In this document: one piece after another, positions 1-6,410 of the stretch | Layout of the letters: every line of letters starts with the position of its first letter | Position numbering within the stretch: position 1 is the stretch's first letter | Assembly: GCA_023436765.1 (NCBI GenBank) | Contig: JAEZHX010000146.1 | Span: 1 to 18,009, forward strand | Origin: Bacillota bacterium | GTDB taxonomy: Bacteria > Bacillota > Clostridia > Lachnospirales > Lachnospiraceae | DNA: 18,009 nucleotides | Reading direction: 5' to 3' | Program-made: the position numbers and the translations under genes | Notes under the pieces: model-generated | Database searches by the model: none | What the model was told of the DNA's origin: nothing | What the model saw: the letters and a program-made list of their open reading frames with translations, nothing else

Positions 1-2
1 AA

Positions 3-56
3 ATATACGAAGAAGAAACAAGAGCAAATGTTTCATTATACAAGGAGCAGCCATGA
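3..56 (+). CDS. C-terminal tail of an unidentified upstream gene (partial)
   Basis: An open frame enters from the left edge and encodes 17 residues (IYEEETRANVSLYKEQP) before a TGA. That stop overlaps the ATG of the kinase gene in an ATGA arrangement, the usual sign of translational coupling inside an operon. Nothing in 17 residues identifies the family. By context it could be a missing lasso biosynthesis gene such as the PqqD-like B1 protein or a nucleotidyltransferase, but that is inference. The other two forward frames are also open here, so the assignment rests on the stop/start overlap alone. Confidence 0.4.
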   Translation: MYEEETRANVSLYKEQP

Positions 57-967
57 AATATTATTACAGGATTTATGGATTGACGATCCGGTCCGAGGTA
101 AAATTCACTGAAGCGGATGAGATCGGAGAGGAGCTTTACGATGTTGATATTGTCTACGGGACCATTCCGGCCCACATTTCGGAGATGAACCGAGCGAAGG
201 AGGCAAAGGGTCTGTTATCCCTTGCCTATAAATGGATCTGTTATGAGAATGTGGGTGAGTTTTACATAGAAAAGGGTAACAGTATTATTGCTGATATCAG
301 TACCGGTTCGGACGAAAAGTTAGTCCGGTCGATTATCTTAGGCCCCTGCTTTGGGAGTATTTTTTATCAAAGAAATATATTTGCCATTCATGGCTCTGCG
401 ATGGTCTGGGATGACAAAGCGGTGATTATCTGTGGGGGATCGGGAGCGGGTAAATCTACGGTATCGACCGCACTTCGCAGGAGAGGCTGGTTATTTATGG
501 CGGATGATACTGTTCCTGTTACTGGGGAAAATGGTTTTATGTTTGCAAATCCGGCTTATCCGCAGCAAAAGCTATGCCTCGATACAGCCCTTGAGTTCGG
601 GTATGATATTGATCAATTAATAATGATTAATGAAGAACGACAAAAATACGCTGTGAAAATGGAAGATGCATTCTGCTCCTCAAAAAAAGAAATACACGCG
701 ATGATCTGTCTGGAGTTGAGTGATTCGGAACAGCTTGCAATCGATGAATTGACAGGAAATGTAAAACTGGAGTATATCATAAAAAATCTATACACCCTGT
801 ATGACTATAAATTTATGGGAATGCATCCTATGGATTTCAAGAGATGTCTCGAGTTAGCCCAAAAAATACCTATGATCAGAGTAAAGAGACCGCTTCATAA
901 GAAAACATTAAGTGAAATCATTGAAAACATTGTGAATTGGGTAGGCAGTACAAAGGTGATAGGTTAA
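53..967 (+). CDS. HPr kinase-like peptide kinase of the lasso cluster
   Basis: This 304-residue protein is related to the HprK/P kinase core. It has a conserved HGSA motif (residues 113-116), a Walker A loop GGSGAGKST (128-136) and a downstream MADD segment (149-152) that is the usual place for a metal or catalytic acidic pair. Full HPr kinases act on PtsH. Shorter relatives in Firmicute lasso clusters, as in the paeninodin pathway, phosphorylate the hydroxyl of the C-terminal Ser of the precursor peptide. The start is set by AAGGAG at 42-47, five bases before ATG, although the frame stays open further upstream. It overlaps the stop of the preceding gene. A convergent precursor gene lies just downstream and ends in Ser, which makes it the natural substrate candidate. 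The family call is firm; the substrate is inferred. Confidence 0.85.
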   Translation: MKYYYRIYGLTIRSEVKFTEADEIGEELYDVDIVYGTIPAHISEMNRAKEAKGLLSLAYKWICYENVGEFYIEKGNSIIADISTGSDEKLVRSIILGPCFGSIFYQRNIFAIHGSAMVWDDKAVIICGGSGAGKSTVSTALRRRGWLFMADDTVPVTGENGFMFANPAYPQQKLCLDTALEFGYDIDQLIMINEERQKYAVKMEDAFCSSKKEIHAMICLELSDSEQLAIDELTGNVKLEYIIKNLYTLYDYKFMGMHPMDFKRCLELAQKIPMIRVKRPLHKKTLSEIIENIVNWVGSTKVIG

Positions 968-991
968 TGAAACAATCCATAGTATGAATAC

Positions 992-1021
992 AAAAAGCGG
1001 AATAGAGATCTCTATTCCGCT
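992..1021 (-). terminator. Intrinsic terminator of precursor A1 (perfect palindrome)
   Basis: A perfect 26-bp palindrome spans 996-1021, with half-site AGCGGAATAGAGA and centre GATC. On the minus strand it is followed directly by a T run (complement of 992-996), 17 bases past the A1 stop codon. This is a textbook Rho-independent terminator for the minus strand. Read from the plus strand it lacks a T run but could still slow polymerase leaving the kinase gene. Confidence 0.85.
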
Positions 1022-1037
1022 ATCATAAAGACTTAAT

Positions 1038-1250
1038 TTAAGATAAGCTTGGTGTTGGTATCGGTATCGTAGGGGTTGGCGGCATCGTAGGAAATGGTGT
1101 CGGGGTTGGCCTGCAGGGTCTTGGTGTAGGTTTGGGTCTGGGATTGGGTTTATGAGGCATTAACCAGGACCACCAATCATCCATATCCGGATTATGTTGT
1201 GTACAGTTAAAATCAAGTTCCATAATATTAGGACTGCTCCATTCTTTCAA
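1038..1250 (-). CDS. Lasso-type RiPP precursor A1 with proline-rich tail
   Basis: The 70-residue peptide starts at TTG, preceded by AAAGGAGAG and a seven-base gap (minus strand, about 1258-1266). Its leader MKEWSSPNIMELDFNCTQ aligns without gaps to that of precursor A2 (positions 5751-5909): it shares MKEWS, Pro7, Leu12 and Thr17, and the WxxP pattern resembles the YxxP recognition motif of lasso leaders. If Thr17 is at -2 the core starts at His19, and Asp25 would be ring position 7, the shortest ring size considered usual. Residues 22-30 are acidic and Trp-rich (DMDDWWSWL). Residues 32-70 contain 17 prolines, first with Arg/Lys (PNPRPKPTPRPCRP) and then neutral Thr-Pro repeats ending TPSLS. 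The C-terminal Ser fits the adjacent kinase. It is a real gene by RBS, leader homology and terminator; the shape of the mature product is unknown. Confidence 0.8.
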   Translation of the reverse strand: MKEWSSPNIMELDFNCTQHNPDMDDWWSWLMPHKPNPRPKPTPRPCRPTPTPFPTMPPTPTIPIPTPSLS

Positions 1251-1394
1251 GTGATTTCTCTCCTTTCATAATTTATTAAGCAATTGATTATCCGTTCTCA
1301 ATAGGATTATCACTTTAAATATATAGACTAATTTCTAATAACGCAATTTATCTAACAGTTTTGTAACAATTAATAGGATTTAAACTGAAACGAG
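1251..1394. promoter_or_regulatory. Divergent promoter region between A1 and the exporter operon
   Basis: These 144 A+T-rich bases separate the divergently transcribed A1 and exporter genes, so promoters for both should lie here. For A1 (minus strand) two weak candidates are visible. One is TTGAGA (1301-1296) with a 17-base spacer to TAATAA (1278-1273). The other is TTGCGT (1346-1341) with a 17-base spacer to TATATT (1323-1318), which leaves a more natural untranslated leader. On the plus strand TTGTAA (1361-1366) is the best -35-like hexamer, but its -10 spacing is poor. The region's role is clear from gene layout; the exact boxes are uncertain. Confidence 0.45.
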
Positions 1395-1403
1395 GTGAAT
1401 GAA

Positions 1404-3146
1404 TTGCATCAGATCATACAATATTTGAAGCATTGGCGTAAGCATTCAAAAAATATGGGTTGGTTGCTGAAATACTCAAGACCATATATGAAGAAGATTA
1501 TTTTTTTACTCATATTGGATGTTGCAGCCTCCGTTCTGGGGGTAGGCATGGCGGTAATCTCAAAGGATATTATTGATTCAGCGGTAGCAAGCAATAGCAT
1601 AGTAATGGAAGCTATCCTCCTTTATTTGGTTATTATATTAATCAGTCTTTTCCTGTCAGCAGCGACAAATTTAATATCAAGTATCGTAAACGAGAAGTTT
1701 TCCTTCAGCATCCGTAAGCAGATCTATGATAAAATCGTCAGGTCCTACTGGATGGATATCAAGAATTATCACACGGGAGATTTACTGACACGGGTCACCA
1801 CCGACGCAAATAATATTGCAGATGGCATTATTAATGTAATCCCAACTATCATAAGATTAATCGTAGAAGTGATCATAACCTTTTTTACGCTATTGTATTT
1901 TCAGCCCATCATTGCTGTATTTTCACTTGCCATGGCCCCGGTGATCGCATTGATCAGCCTTCTGTTGGGAAGAAAGCTCAAAACATTGCAGCTTAAGGTA
2001 CAGGAAACAGAATCAAAGTACCGGTCCTTTATTCAGGAAAGCCTAAGTAACCTATTAGTAGTAAAATCCTTTACGAACGAAGAATATGTATCGGAGCGAC
2101 TGTCGCAGCTAAGAGATGAACGTTTTTACTGGGTGTTTAAGAGAAGTCGTATCAGTGTAGTCAGCTCGACGGTCATGTCACTGGCGTTTCAGCTGGGCTA
2201 TATCGGTGCCCTGGGCTTCGGAGCAGTCCTGTTGTCTTCCCAATCCATAACCTTTGGAACCTTATCCATATTCCTAACACTGGTAAACCGGATTCAGGGT
2301 CCGGTATTGGCCCTGGCCTTTTATGTACCCAAGATCGTTTCCATCCTTGCCTCCTCAGAGCGGATCGTTGAAATTAATAATATATCCTCCGAGGTGAAGC
2401 AGGAGAGTGATATCCGATTGGAGCAGGTAGGATTGAATATAACGGATGTATCCTTCGGCTATGATGATGACAGGATTTTAGAAAATATATTCCTGACCAT
2501 ACAGCCGGGAGAGTTTATTGCGATTGTAGGCAGGTCAGGTATTGGTAAGACAACATTGATTCGACTGATTATGTCCTTTATGAGTAATATGGAAGGAATG
2601 ATTGAGTTCCAGAATGAATCCGGTGAGAAGATAACTGCGAATGCCGGGACCAGAAGGTATATCGCATATGTTCCCCAGGGGAATACCCTATTCAGTGGGA
2701 CTATTCGGGAAAATATCAGAATGGGAAAACTGGATGCCACGGAGGAAGAGATGAACGAAGCACTGAAAATGGCGGCCGCATATGAATTCGTAAGTGAACT
2801 GCCCAAGGGGCTAGACACGGTAATCGGAGAGCATGGTCATGGTATCTCAGAAGGACAGGCACAGCGAATTGCCATTGCGAGGGCAATCATTCGCAAGGCA
2901 CCCTTGTTAATTCTTGACGAGGCAACCTCATCTCTGGATGAAAGGACAGAGCTGGCAGTATTACGCGGCATCCAAAGCTTGAATCCACGCCCGACCTGCC
3001 TGATCATCTCTCATCGGCGGTCCGTGCTCGAATACTGTGACAGAGAGATACGCATCAATAATAAAACAATCATAGAACAGCTCAAAAGGATGGAGGGGGA
3101 GCTGTGTGTCAACGATATAGAAAATTATAGCTTCCAATCAAAATGA
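1404..3146 (+). CDS. ABC transporter half-molecule, lasso peptide exporter (D)
   Basis: This fused permease-ATPase is an exporter of about 580 residues. Six hydrophobic segments fill the first 320 residues, and the nucleotide-binding domain follows with Walker A GRSGIGKT (379-386), Q-loop YVPQG, signature ISEGQ (484-488), Walker B LLILDE (504-509) and H-loop His540 (numbered from GTG 1395). There is no N-terminal C39 peptidase domain, so the leader must be removed by B2. I place the start at TTG 1404 because GAGGTG (1392-1397) then sits six bases upstream; the alternative GTG at 1395 would lie inside that Shine-Dalgarno sequence. The signature reads SEGQ instead of SGGQ, a mild deviation. It is followed 36 bases later by the B2 gene, so the two are probably co-transcribed. 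It probably exports one or both lasso products and may give self-immunity. Confidence 0.85.
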   Translation: MHQIIQYLKHWRKHSKNMGWLLKYSRPYMKKIIFLLILDVAASVLGVGMAVISKDIIDSAVASNSIVMEAILLYLVIILISLFLSAATNLISSIVNEKFSFSIRKQIYDKIVRSYWMDIKNYHTGDLLTRVTTDANNIADGIINVIPTIIRLIVEVIITFFTLLYFQPIIAVFSLAMAPVIALISLLLGRKLKTLQLKVQETESKYRSFIQESLSNLLVVKSFTNEEYVSERLSQLRDERFYWVFKRSRISVVSSTVMSLAFQLGYIGALGFGAVLLSSQSITFGTLSIFLTLVNRIQGPVLALAFYVPKIVSILASSERIVEINNISSEVKQESDIRLEQVGLNITDVSFGYDDDRILENIFLTIQPGEFIAIVGRSGIGKTTLIRLIMSFMSNMEGMIEFQNESGEKITANAGTRRYIAYVPQGNTLFSGTIRENIRMGKLDATEEEMNEALKMAAAYEFVSELPKGLDTVIGEHGHGISEGQAQRIAIARAIIRKAPLLILDEATSSLDERTELAVLRGIQSLNPRPTCLIISHRRSVLEYCDREIRINNKTIIEQLKRMEGELCVNDIENYSFQSK

Positions 3147-3182
3147 CAGATTTGAGAATAGTTTGGATTAGGAGAGACGGGA

Positions 3183-3611
3183 ATGATTCGGATCATTAAC
3201 TTTATACGGTTGAACAGGGATAAACGGCTGACATTTGAAGTATGGTTTTGGGCAGCTTTATTTCGGCTAGTACTCTTGTTTGTACCGGTAAAATACTTAA
3301 AAAAGCATTTCGGAGCTATAGGGGAGGAGTCTCCGAGCGATGAAAGTATAGAAAGCTATAAACAGGCAAGGAAAATTGCATATCATGTGAACCGTATCTC
3401 GGAGCATACACCCTGGCAAAGCAAATGCCTGGTACGGGCACTTACTGCTCAAAAATTATTAACGAAAAAGCAAATATCTTCCACCTTATATCTTGGAGTA
3501 AAAAAAGAATGTGAAGAAATGGTAGCCCATGCATGGATAAGAACCGGTGGTTACTATGCTGCAGGAGGGGATGGCAATGGCTATGCTGTAGTTGCTAAAT
3601 TTAAGAAATAG
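3183..3611 (+). CDS. Lasso leader peptidase B2, transglutaminase-like
   Basis: This 142-residue protein matches the transglutaminase-fold cysteine protease of split lasso systems (B2), which removes the leader so that the cyclase can close the ring. The N-terminal third is basic and hydrophobic. The catalytic Cys82 lies in WQSKCLVRALTA and the catalytic His in AHAWIR (His117). Asp130 lies 13 residues after the His and is the likely third member, by analogy with the spacing in McjB-type enzymes. Length is typical for a stand-alone B2. AGGAGAG (3170-3176) precedes the ATG by six bases. In such systems B2 relies on a separate PqqD-like B1 protein for leader recognition, and no B1 is visible within this window. 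Confidence 0.88.
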   Translation: MIRIINFIRLNRDKRLTFEVWFWAALFRLVLLFVPVKYLKKHFGAIGEESPSDESIESYKQARKIAYHVNRISEHTPWQSKCLVRALTAQKLLTKKQISSTLYLGVKKECEEMVAHAWIRTGGYYAAGGDGNGYAVVAKFKK

Positions 3612-3775
3612 CGATATGGGAAGAAACAAAAGGTTACAGTTTTGATAGATATTCTGTTTTTTATTGTAAATACAAAATTTGTATTATAGAATAAAATAAT
3701 CTTAAGCGTATATCCGAACATCCGATGTACAGTCATCTTTATACTTAGCGATACTATAGGAAGAGGAGCATTACC
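3612..3775 (+). promoter_or_regulatory. B2-C intergenic region with 17-bp palindrome
   Basis: This 164-base gap is unusually long for the inside of a lasso operon. It contains AATACAAAATTTGTATT at 3669-3685, two perfect 8-base arms around one base, which could be an operator. A weak promoter-like pair TTGATA (3642-3647), 17 bases, TGTAAA (3665-3670) overlaps it. The sequence TAGCGATA...GGAAGA occurs at both edges (about 3609-3624 and 3746-3766), as an imperfect direct repeat. The gap may hold a second promoter for the cyclase and A2; this is inference from layout. Confidence 0.3.
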
Positions 3776-5704
3776 TTGAGTACAATATGTGGTCTGATCA
3801 GTAAGGAAAAGCATGAACTCTGCGTCGATGACTTCAGGTCAATGCTGGATTATCTGTGCAGATACCCGGGTAGTACCGCCTTCAAATCGGAGAGCGGGAA
3901 GATCTGCCTCGGCAATACGATACAGCCTATCACAATTCAGGATAAACTGGAGCAGCTACCTAGATACAGTTCAAATAATGAAATGGTCCTTGTAGCTGAT
4001 GCGATCATTGATAATCGGGAGCAACTATATCATGAGCTGAGCCTGGAAGGCCAACCTTTAGAGGGAATAACCAACAGCGAATTGATCTTAGAGGCTTATA
4101 TCCGATGGGGTAAGGAAGTACCGAAGCATCTGATCGGTGATTTTGCCTTTGCTGTATGGAATGATAAAAAAGAAGAATTATACCTTTGCAGGGATCATGT
4201 CGGAAAAAGAACTTTATATTATATACAGGAAGACGGACTTATTGCGTTCAGTACATTAATTAAACCATTGCTGATTGTTAAAAAGGATATTACATATTCA
4301 GAGCAATGGATTGCTAATTTTTTAGCTGTGGTAGAATCCTTGAATGAATTGGACTTAGAGCTTACCTTTTATGAAGGCATCAAACAGGTTCCGCCCGCTA
4401 CCTATATATGCATTAACAAGGAAAAAGCCGAGGTCATAAAGTATTGGAATCCTGAGGAAGTAAAGCCATTAAAGCTCGAAAGCGATGAGGCTTATGAGGA
4501 AGCATTCCGTAAGGTGTTTTCTGAGGCGGTGGAATGCAGGTTGAATACAGAGGGTGATGTCGGTATCATGCTGAGCGGAGGATTGGACTCGGGCTCTGTT
4601 GCTAGTGTTGCTGCAGGGAGCCTGGAAAAGAAATCGAAGCGCCTGAAAGCCTACAGCTCGGTGCCGAAGGCGGATTATGTAGACTGGCTGCCGAAAGGAA
4701 CGATAGCCGATGAGAGCAGATATATTAATGAATTAGTCAACCATTATCCGAATATAGATTTAACCTACTGTGCTTCTGACCATCTTGATGCATATAGCGA
4801 GTTGGATCGATTAAGCATAATTCATGAGTATCCTTATAAATATTCCGCTAATCTCTTTTGGATTGACAGGATAGCTCAGCTGGCCAAAGAAGACGGCTGT
4901 AAGGTGTTACTGGATGGACAGTCGGGTAATTTCACTGTATCATACGGAAACCTGGCAGACCATATTGTTACATTAGTACATAAAGGAAAGCTCCTCACTG
5001 CTTATAAAGAAATATTGAAATATGCAGGCTGTCATCACAGGGTACCAAAAAGTGTTATCAAGCATTTTGTACTCCTTTATGTTCCGGGGTTTATAAAAAA
5101 TAAATTTAGAAAATCTAAGCCCGGAAGTGCTAGACCAATAGCCCACCTGGTCAATCAGGAGCTGGCTGACAAATGGAAGCTGAACAAAAATCTGAAACGG
5201 TATAGGCTGGGCAAATATTATAAAAGACGGCAGACAGTTCGTGATGCAAGACAAATGATCAGTAACAATTTATTGTTTTCGCAGGCAGGTGCGTCGGAAA
5301 CCAGGCTATCTATCGAGTATGGAGTGGTTCGGCGCGATCCTACCAGAGACAAACGAGTAATAGAGTTCTGTATGTCTTTACCGGCGGAACAGTTTGTTAG
5401 GAACGGAATTGAGAGAAGCCTGATCAGAAGATCCATGAAAGGAATTCTCCCTGATTTGATACGAATGAATATGAGAGAACGCGGAAGACAAAGTGCCGAC
5501 TGGGTTCAGCGGCTGCATCAGGACTGGATAAAGATAAGAAATGAATTTAACCAGGCTATTTCTGAGAATGGGATAAAGTCCTTAGCAGATATCGATGCAT
5601 TGAAGTCAATGGTATCAAAGATGGGTGAATTGCCTATGGATGAAGAATATTGTGAGGTGCAGGCTATCATGACAATCATCGGTTTGTCCCGATTTCTTAA
5701 GTAG
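3776..5704 (+). CDS. Lasso macrolactam synthetase C (asparagine synthetase-like)
   Basis: This 642-residue protein has the asparagine synthetase B layout: an N-terminal class II amidotransferase-like domain, then an ATP-pyrophosphatase domain with the PP-loop LSGGLDS (266-272). In lasso pathways this enzyme adenylates a core Asp/Glu side chain and joins it to the new N-terminal amine, forming the ring. The sequence begins MSTICGL, so the Cys that AsnB enzymes expose at the N terminus is buried four residues in. That suits a cyclase that does not need glutamine hydrolysis. The TTG start follows GAGGAG (3763-3768) by seven bases. The leader peptidase upstream and a precursor gene 46 bases downstream support the lasso role over asparagine synthesis. 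Basic residues are frequent at 440-500, a stretch I cannot assign. Confidence 0.9.
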   Translation: MSTICGLISKEKHELCVDDFRSMLDYLCRYPGSTAFKSESGKICLGNTIQPITIQDKLEQLPRYSSNNEMVLVADAIIDNREQLYHELSLEGQPLEGITNSELILEAYIRWGKEVPKHLIGDFAFAVWNDKKEELYLCRDHVGKRTLYYIQEDGLIAFSTLIKPLLIVKKDITYSEQWIANFLAVVESLNELDLELTFYEGIKQVPPATYICINKEKAEVIKYWNPEEVKPLKLESDEAYEEAFRKVFSEAVECRLNTEGDVGIMLSGGLDSGSVASVAAGSLEKKSKRLKAYSSVPKADYVDWLPKGTIADESRYINELVNHYPNIDLTYCASDHLDAYSELDRLSIIHEYPYKYSANLFWIDRIAQLAKEDGCKVLLDGQSGNFTVSYGNLADHIVTLVHKGKLLTAYKEILKYAGCHHRVPKSVIKHFVLLYVPGFIKNKFRKSKPGSARPIAHLVNQELADKWKLNKNLKRYRLGKYYKRRQTVRDARQMISNNLLFSQAGASETRLSIEYGVVRRDPTRDKRVIEFCMSLPAEQFVRNGIERSLIRRSMKGILPDLIRMNMRERGRQSADWVQRLHQDWIKIRNEFNQAISENGIKSLADIDALKSMVSKMGELPMDEEYCEVQAIMTIIGLSRFLK

Positions 5705-5735
5705 AGTGCACTTAATAATATAATTATGAACCTGG

Positions 5736-5744
5736 AAAGGAGGG
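5736..5744 (+). promoter_or_regulatory. Strong RBS of precursor A2
   Basis: AAAGGAGGG lies six bases before the ATG of the short A2 gene, a near-ideal Shine-Dalgarno sequence. It is the main evidence that this very short frame is translated, and it is stronger than the sites of the surrounding enzyme genes, as expected for a precursor needed in excess. Confidence 0.8.
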
Positions 5745-5750
5745 ATAGAA

Positions 5751-5909
5751 ATGAAGGAATGGAGTAAGCCAGAATTATTAAGTTTGAACGTGCAGTTAAC
5801 TAATGCCGGTGGTTATGGTCTTCCGATCGATGGAGTAGTATACCAGGTGGGTGAAAATCAAATGGTTGGAACAAGCGGACCGCCGCTTGATTACCCGGTT
5901 GTAAAGTAA
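5751..5909 (+). CDS. Lasso peptide precursor A2 (52 aa)
   Basis: The leader MKEWSKPELLSLNVQLTN carries a WxxPxL version of the lasso leader motif, and Thr17 would occupy the conserved -2 position. That puts the core start at Ala19 and an Asp at core position 9 (AGGYGLPID), matching the Ala1-Asp9 ring of the paeninodin family; Gly20-Asp27 as an 8-residue ring is an alternative. The predicted core is 34 residues with a 25-residue tail (GVVYQVGENQ... ending DYPVVK), longer than the roughly 15-26 residues usual for lasso peptides, so it may be trimmed. Tyr31 and Tyr48 are possible steric plugs. Unlike precursor A1 it ends in Lys, so it lacks the C-terminal Ser used by HprK-like lasso kinases. It sits 46 bases after the cyclase gene and is probably co-transcribed with it. 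Confidence 0.85.
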   Translation: MKEWSKPELLSLNVQLTNAGGYGLPIDGVVYQVGENQMVGTSGPPLDYPVVK

Positions 5910-6009
5910 GATGAAATGTACATGGTTATCATGTCTTAAGTAAGGATGTAACAGATGATGATTTGATTTCCTCTATTTGGCATCTTAACCTTTGATATTC
6001 CTATGATAG

Positions 6010-6040
6010 ATATCCGGCAGTCTAAGACAACTGCGGATAT
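6010..6040 (+). other. Hairpin in the 3' region after A2
   Basis: ATATCCGGCAGT (6010-6021) pairs with ACTGCGGATAT (6030-6040) as an 11-bp stem with one bulged G and an eight-base loop. No T run follows, so it is not itself a terminator. It lies between the A2 stop and the terminator at 6061-6105 and might stabilise the precursor transcript against 3' exonucleases. The bases from 5910 to 6009 hold nothing else I can identify. Confidence 0.4.
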
Positions 6041-6060
6041 AAAATGTAAGGTCTAAAATG

Positions 6061-6105
6061 AAAGGTATCCCTTAGCAGAAAATACTGCCAAGAGGTACCT
6101 TTTTT
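6061..6105 (+). terminator. Intrinsic terminator of the lasso operon
   Basis: The arms AAAGGTATCCCTTAGCAG (6061-6078) and CTGCCAAGAGGTACCTTT (6085-6102) form an 18-position stem with one G-U pair and two mismatches around a six-base loop. The 3' arm runs into six T residues (6100-6105). It closes the D-B2-C-A2 transcript and separates it from the rnf operon. Its A-rich 5' edge could also let it work weakly from the other strand. Confidence 0.85.
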
Positions 6106-6207
6106 AGCGTTTATTAGGTCTATCATCCACCCTGAAAATTCTTTAGTTCGTTAAAAAGAAAACACAAGAAATTGGATTGAAATGGAAGAGCTTGCTGTCG
6201 TATCATA

Positions 6208-6237
6208 TTGACGGTGGGGGGTCTGGCGCTCTATAAT
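6208..6237 (+). promoter_or_regulatory. Distal sigma-A promoter P1 upstream of rnf
   Basis: TTGACG (6208-6213) and a perfect TATAAT (6232-6237) are separated by 18 bases. The expected start is near 6244, giving an untranslated leader of about 220 bases before rnfC. No gene starts between here and rnfC, so the rnf operon is the only plausible target. Confidence 0.55.
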
Positions 6238-6352
6238 GGGACTATGATGGAGGGTTATTTTGCGAAAGATATAGATTCTGACGAAAATGACATTTTTTTT
6301 GCTTAATTTTAAGTGCATTTTATCTATTTTTAATAGTTTATATAAAATTTAT

Positions 6353-6382
6353 ATGTCAGAATGGACGAAAATGTGTTATAAT
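6353..6382 (+). promoter_or_regulatory. Proximal extended -10 promoter P2 of the rnf operon
   Basis: TGTTATAAT (6374-6382) is a perfect extended -10 element. ATGTCA (6353-6358), 18 bases upstream of the -10, matches the -35 consensus at four of six positions, enough when the -10 is extended. The expected start is near 6389, about 77 bases before the rnfC ATG. Confidence 0.6.
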
Positions 6383-6410
6383 CAAGATTGTGTGTTTAAG
6401 GTTGTGAACA

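Noticed and set aside
1050..1155. Gly-rich repetitive reading on the plus strand opposite the A1 tail
   Set aside because: It has no start codon or RBS and is explained as the complement of the proline codons of A1.
2459..2818. A 119-codon minus-strand frame inside the exporter gene
   Set aside because: It lies opposite the conserved ATPase domain and has no independent signals.
3776..5704. Housekeeping asparagine synthetase
   Set aside because: The N-terminal Cys is misplaced, and the gene sits between a B2 peptidase and a lasso precursor.
6208..6306. A 32-codon TTG-started frame in the lasso-rnf gap
   Set aside because: Its start is the -35 box of promoter P1, there is no RBS, and the peptide resembles nothing I recognise.
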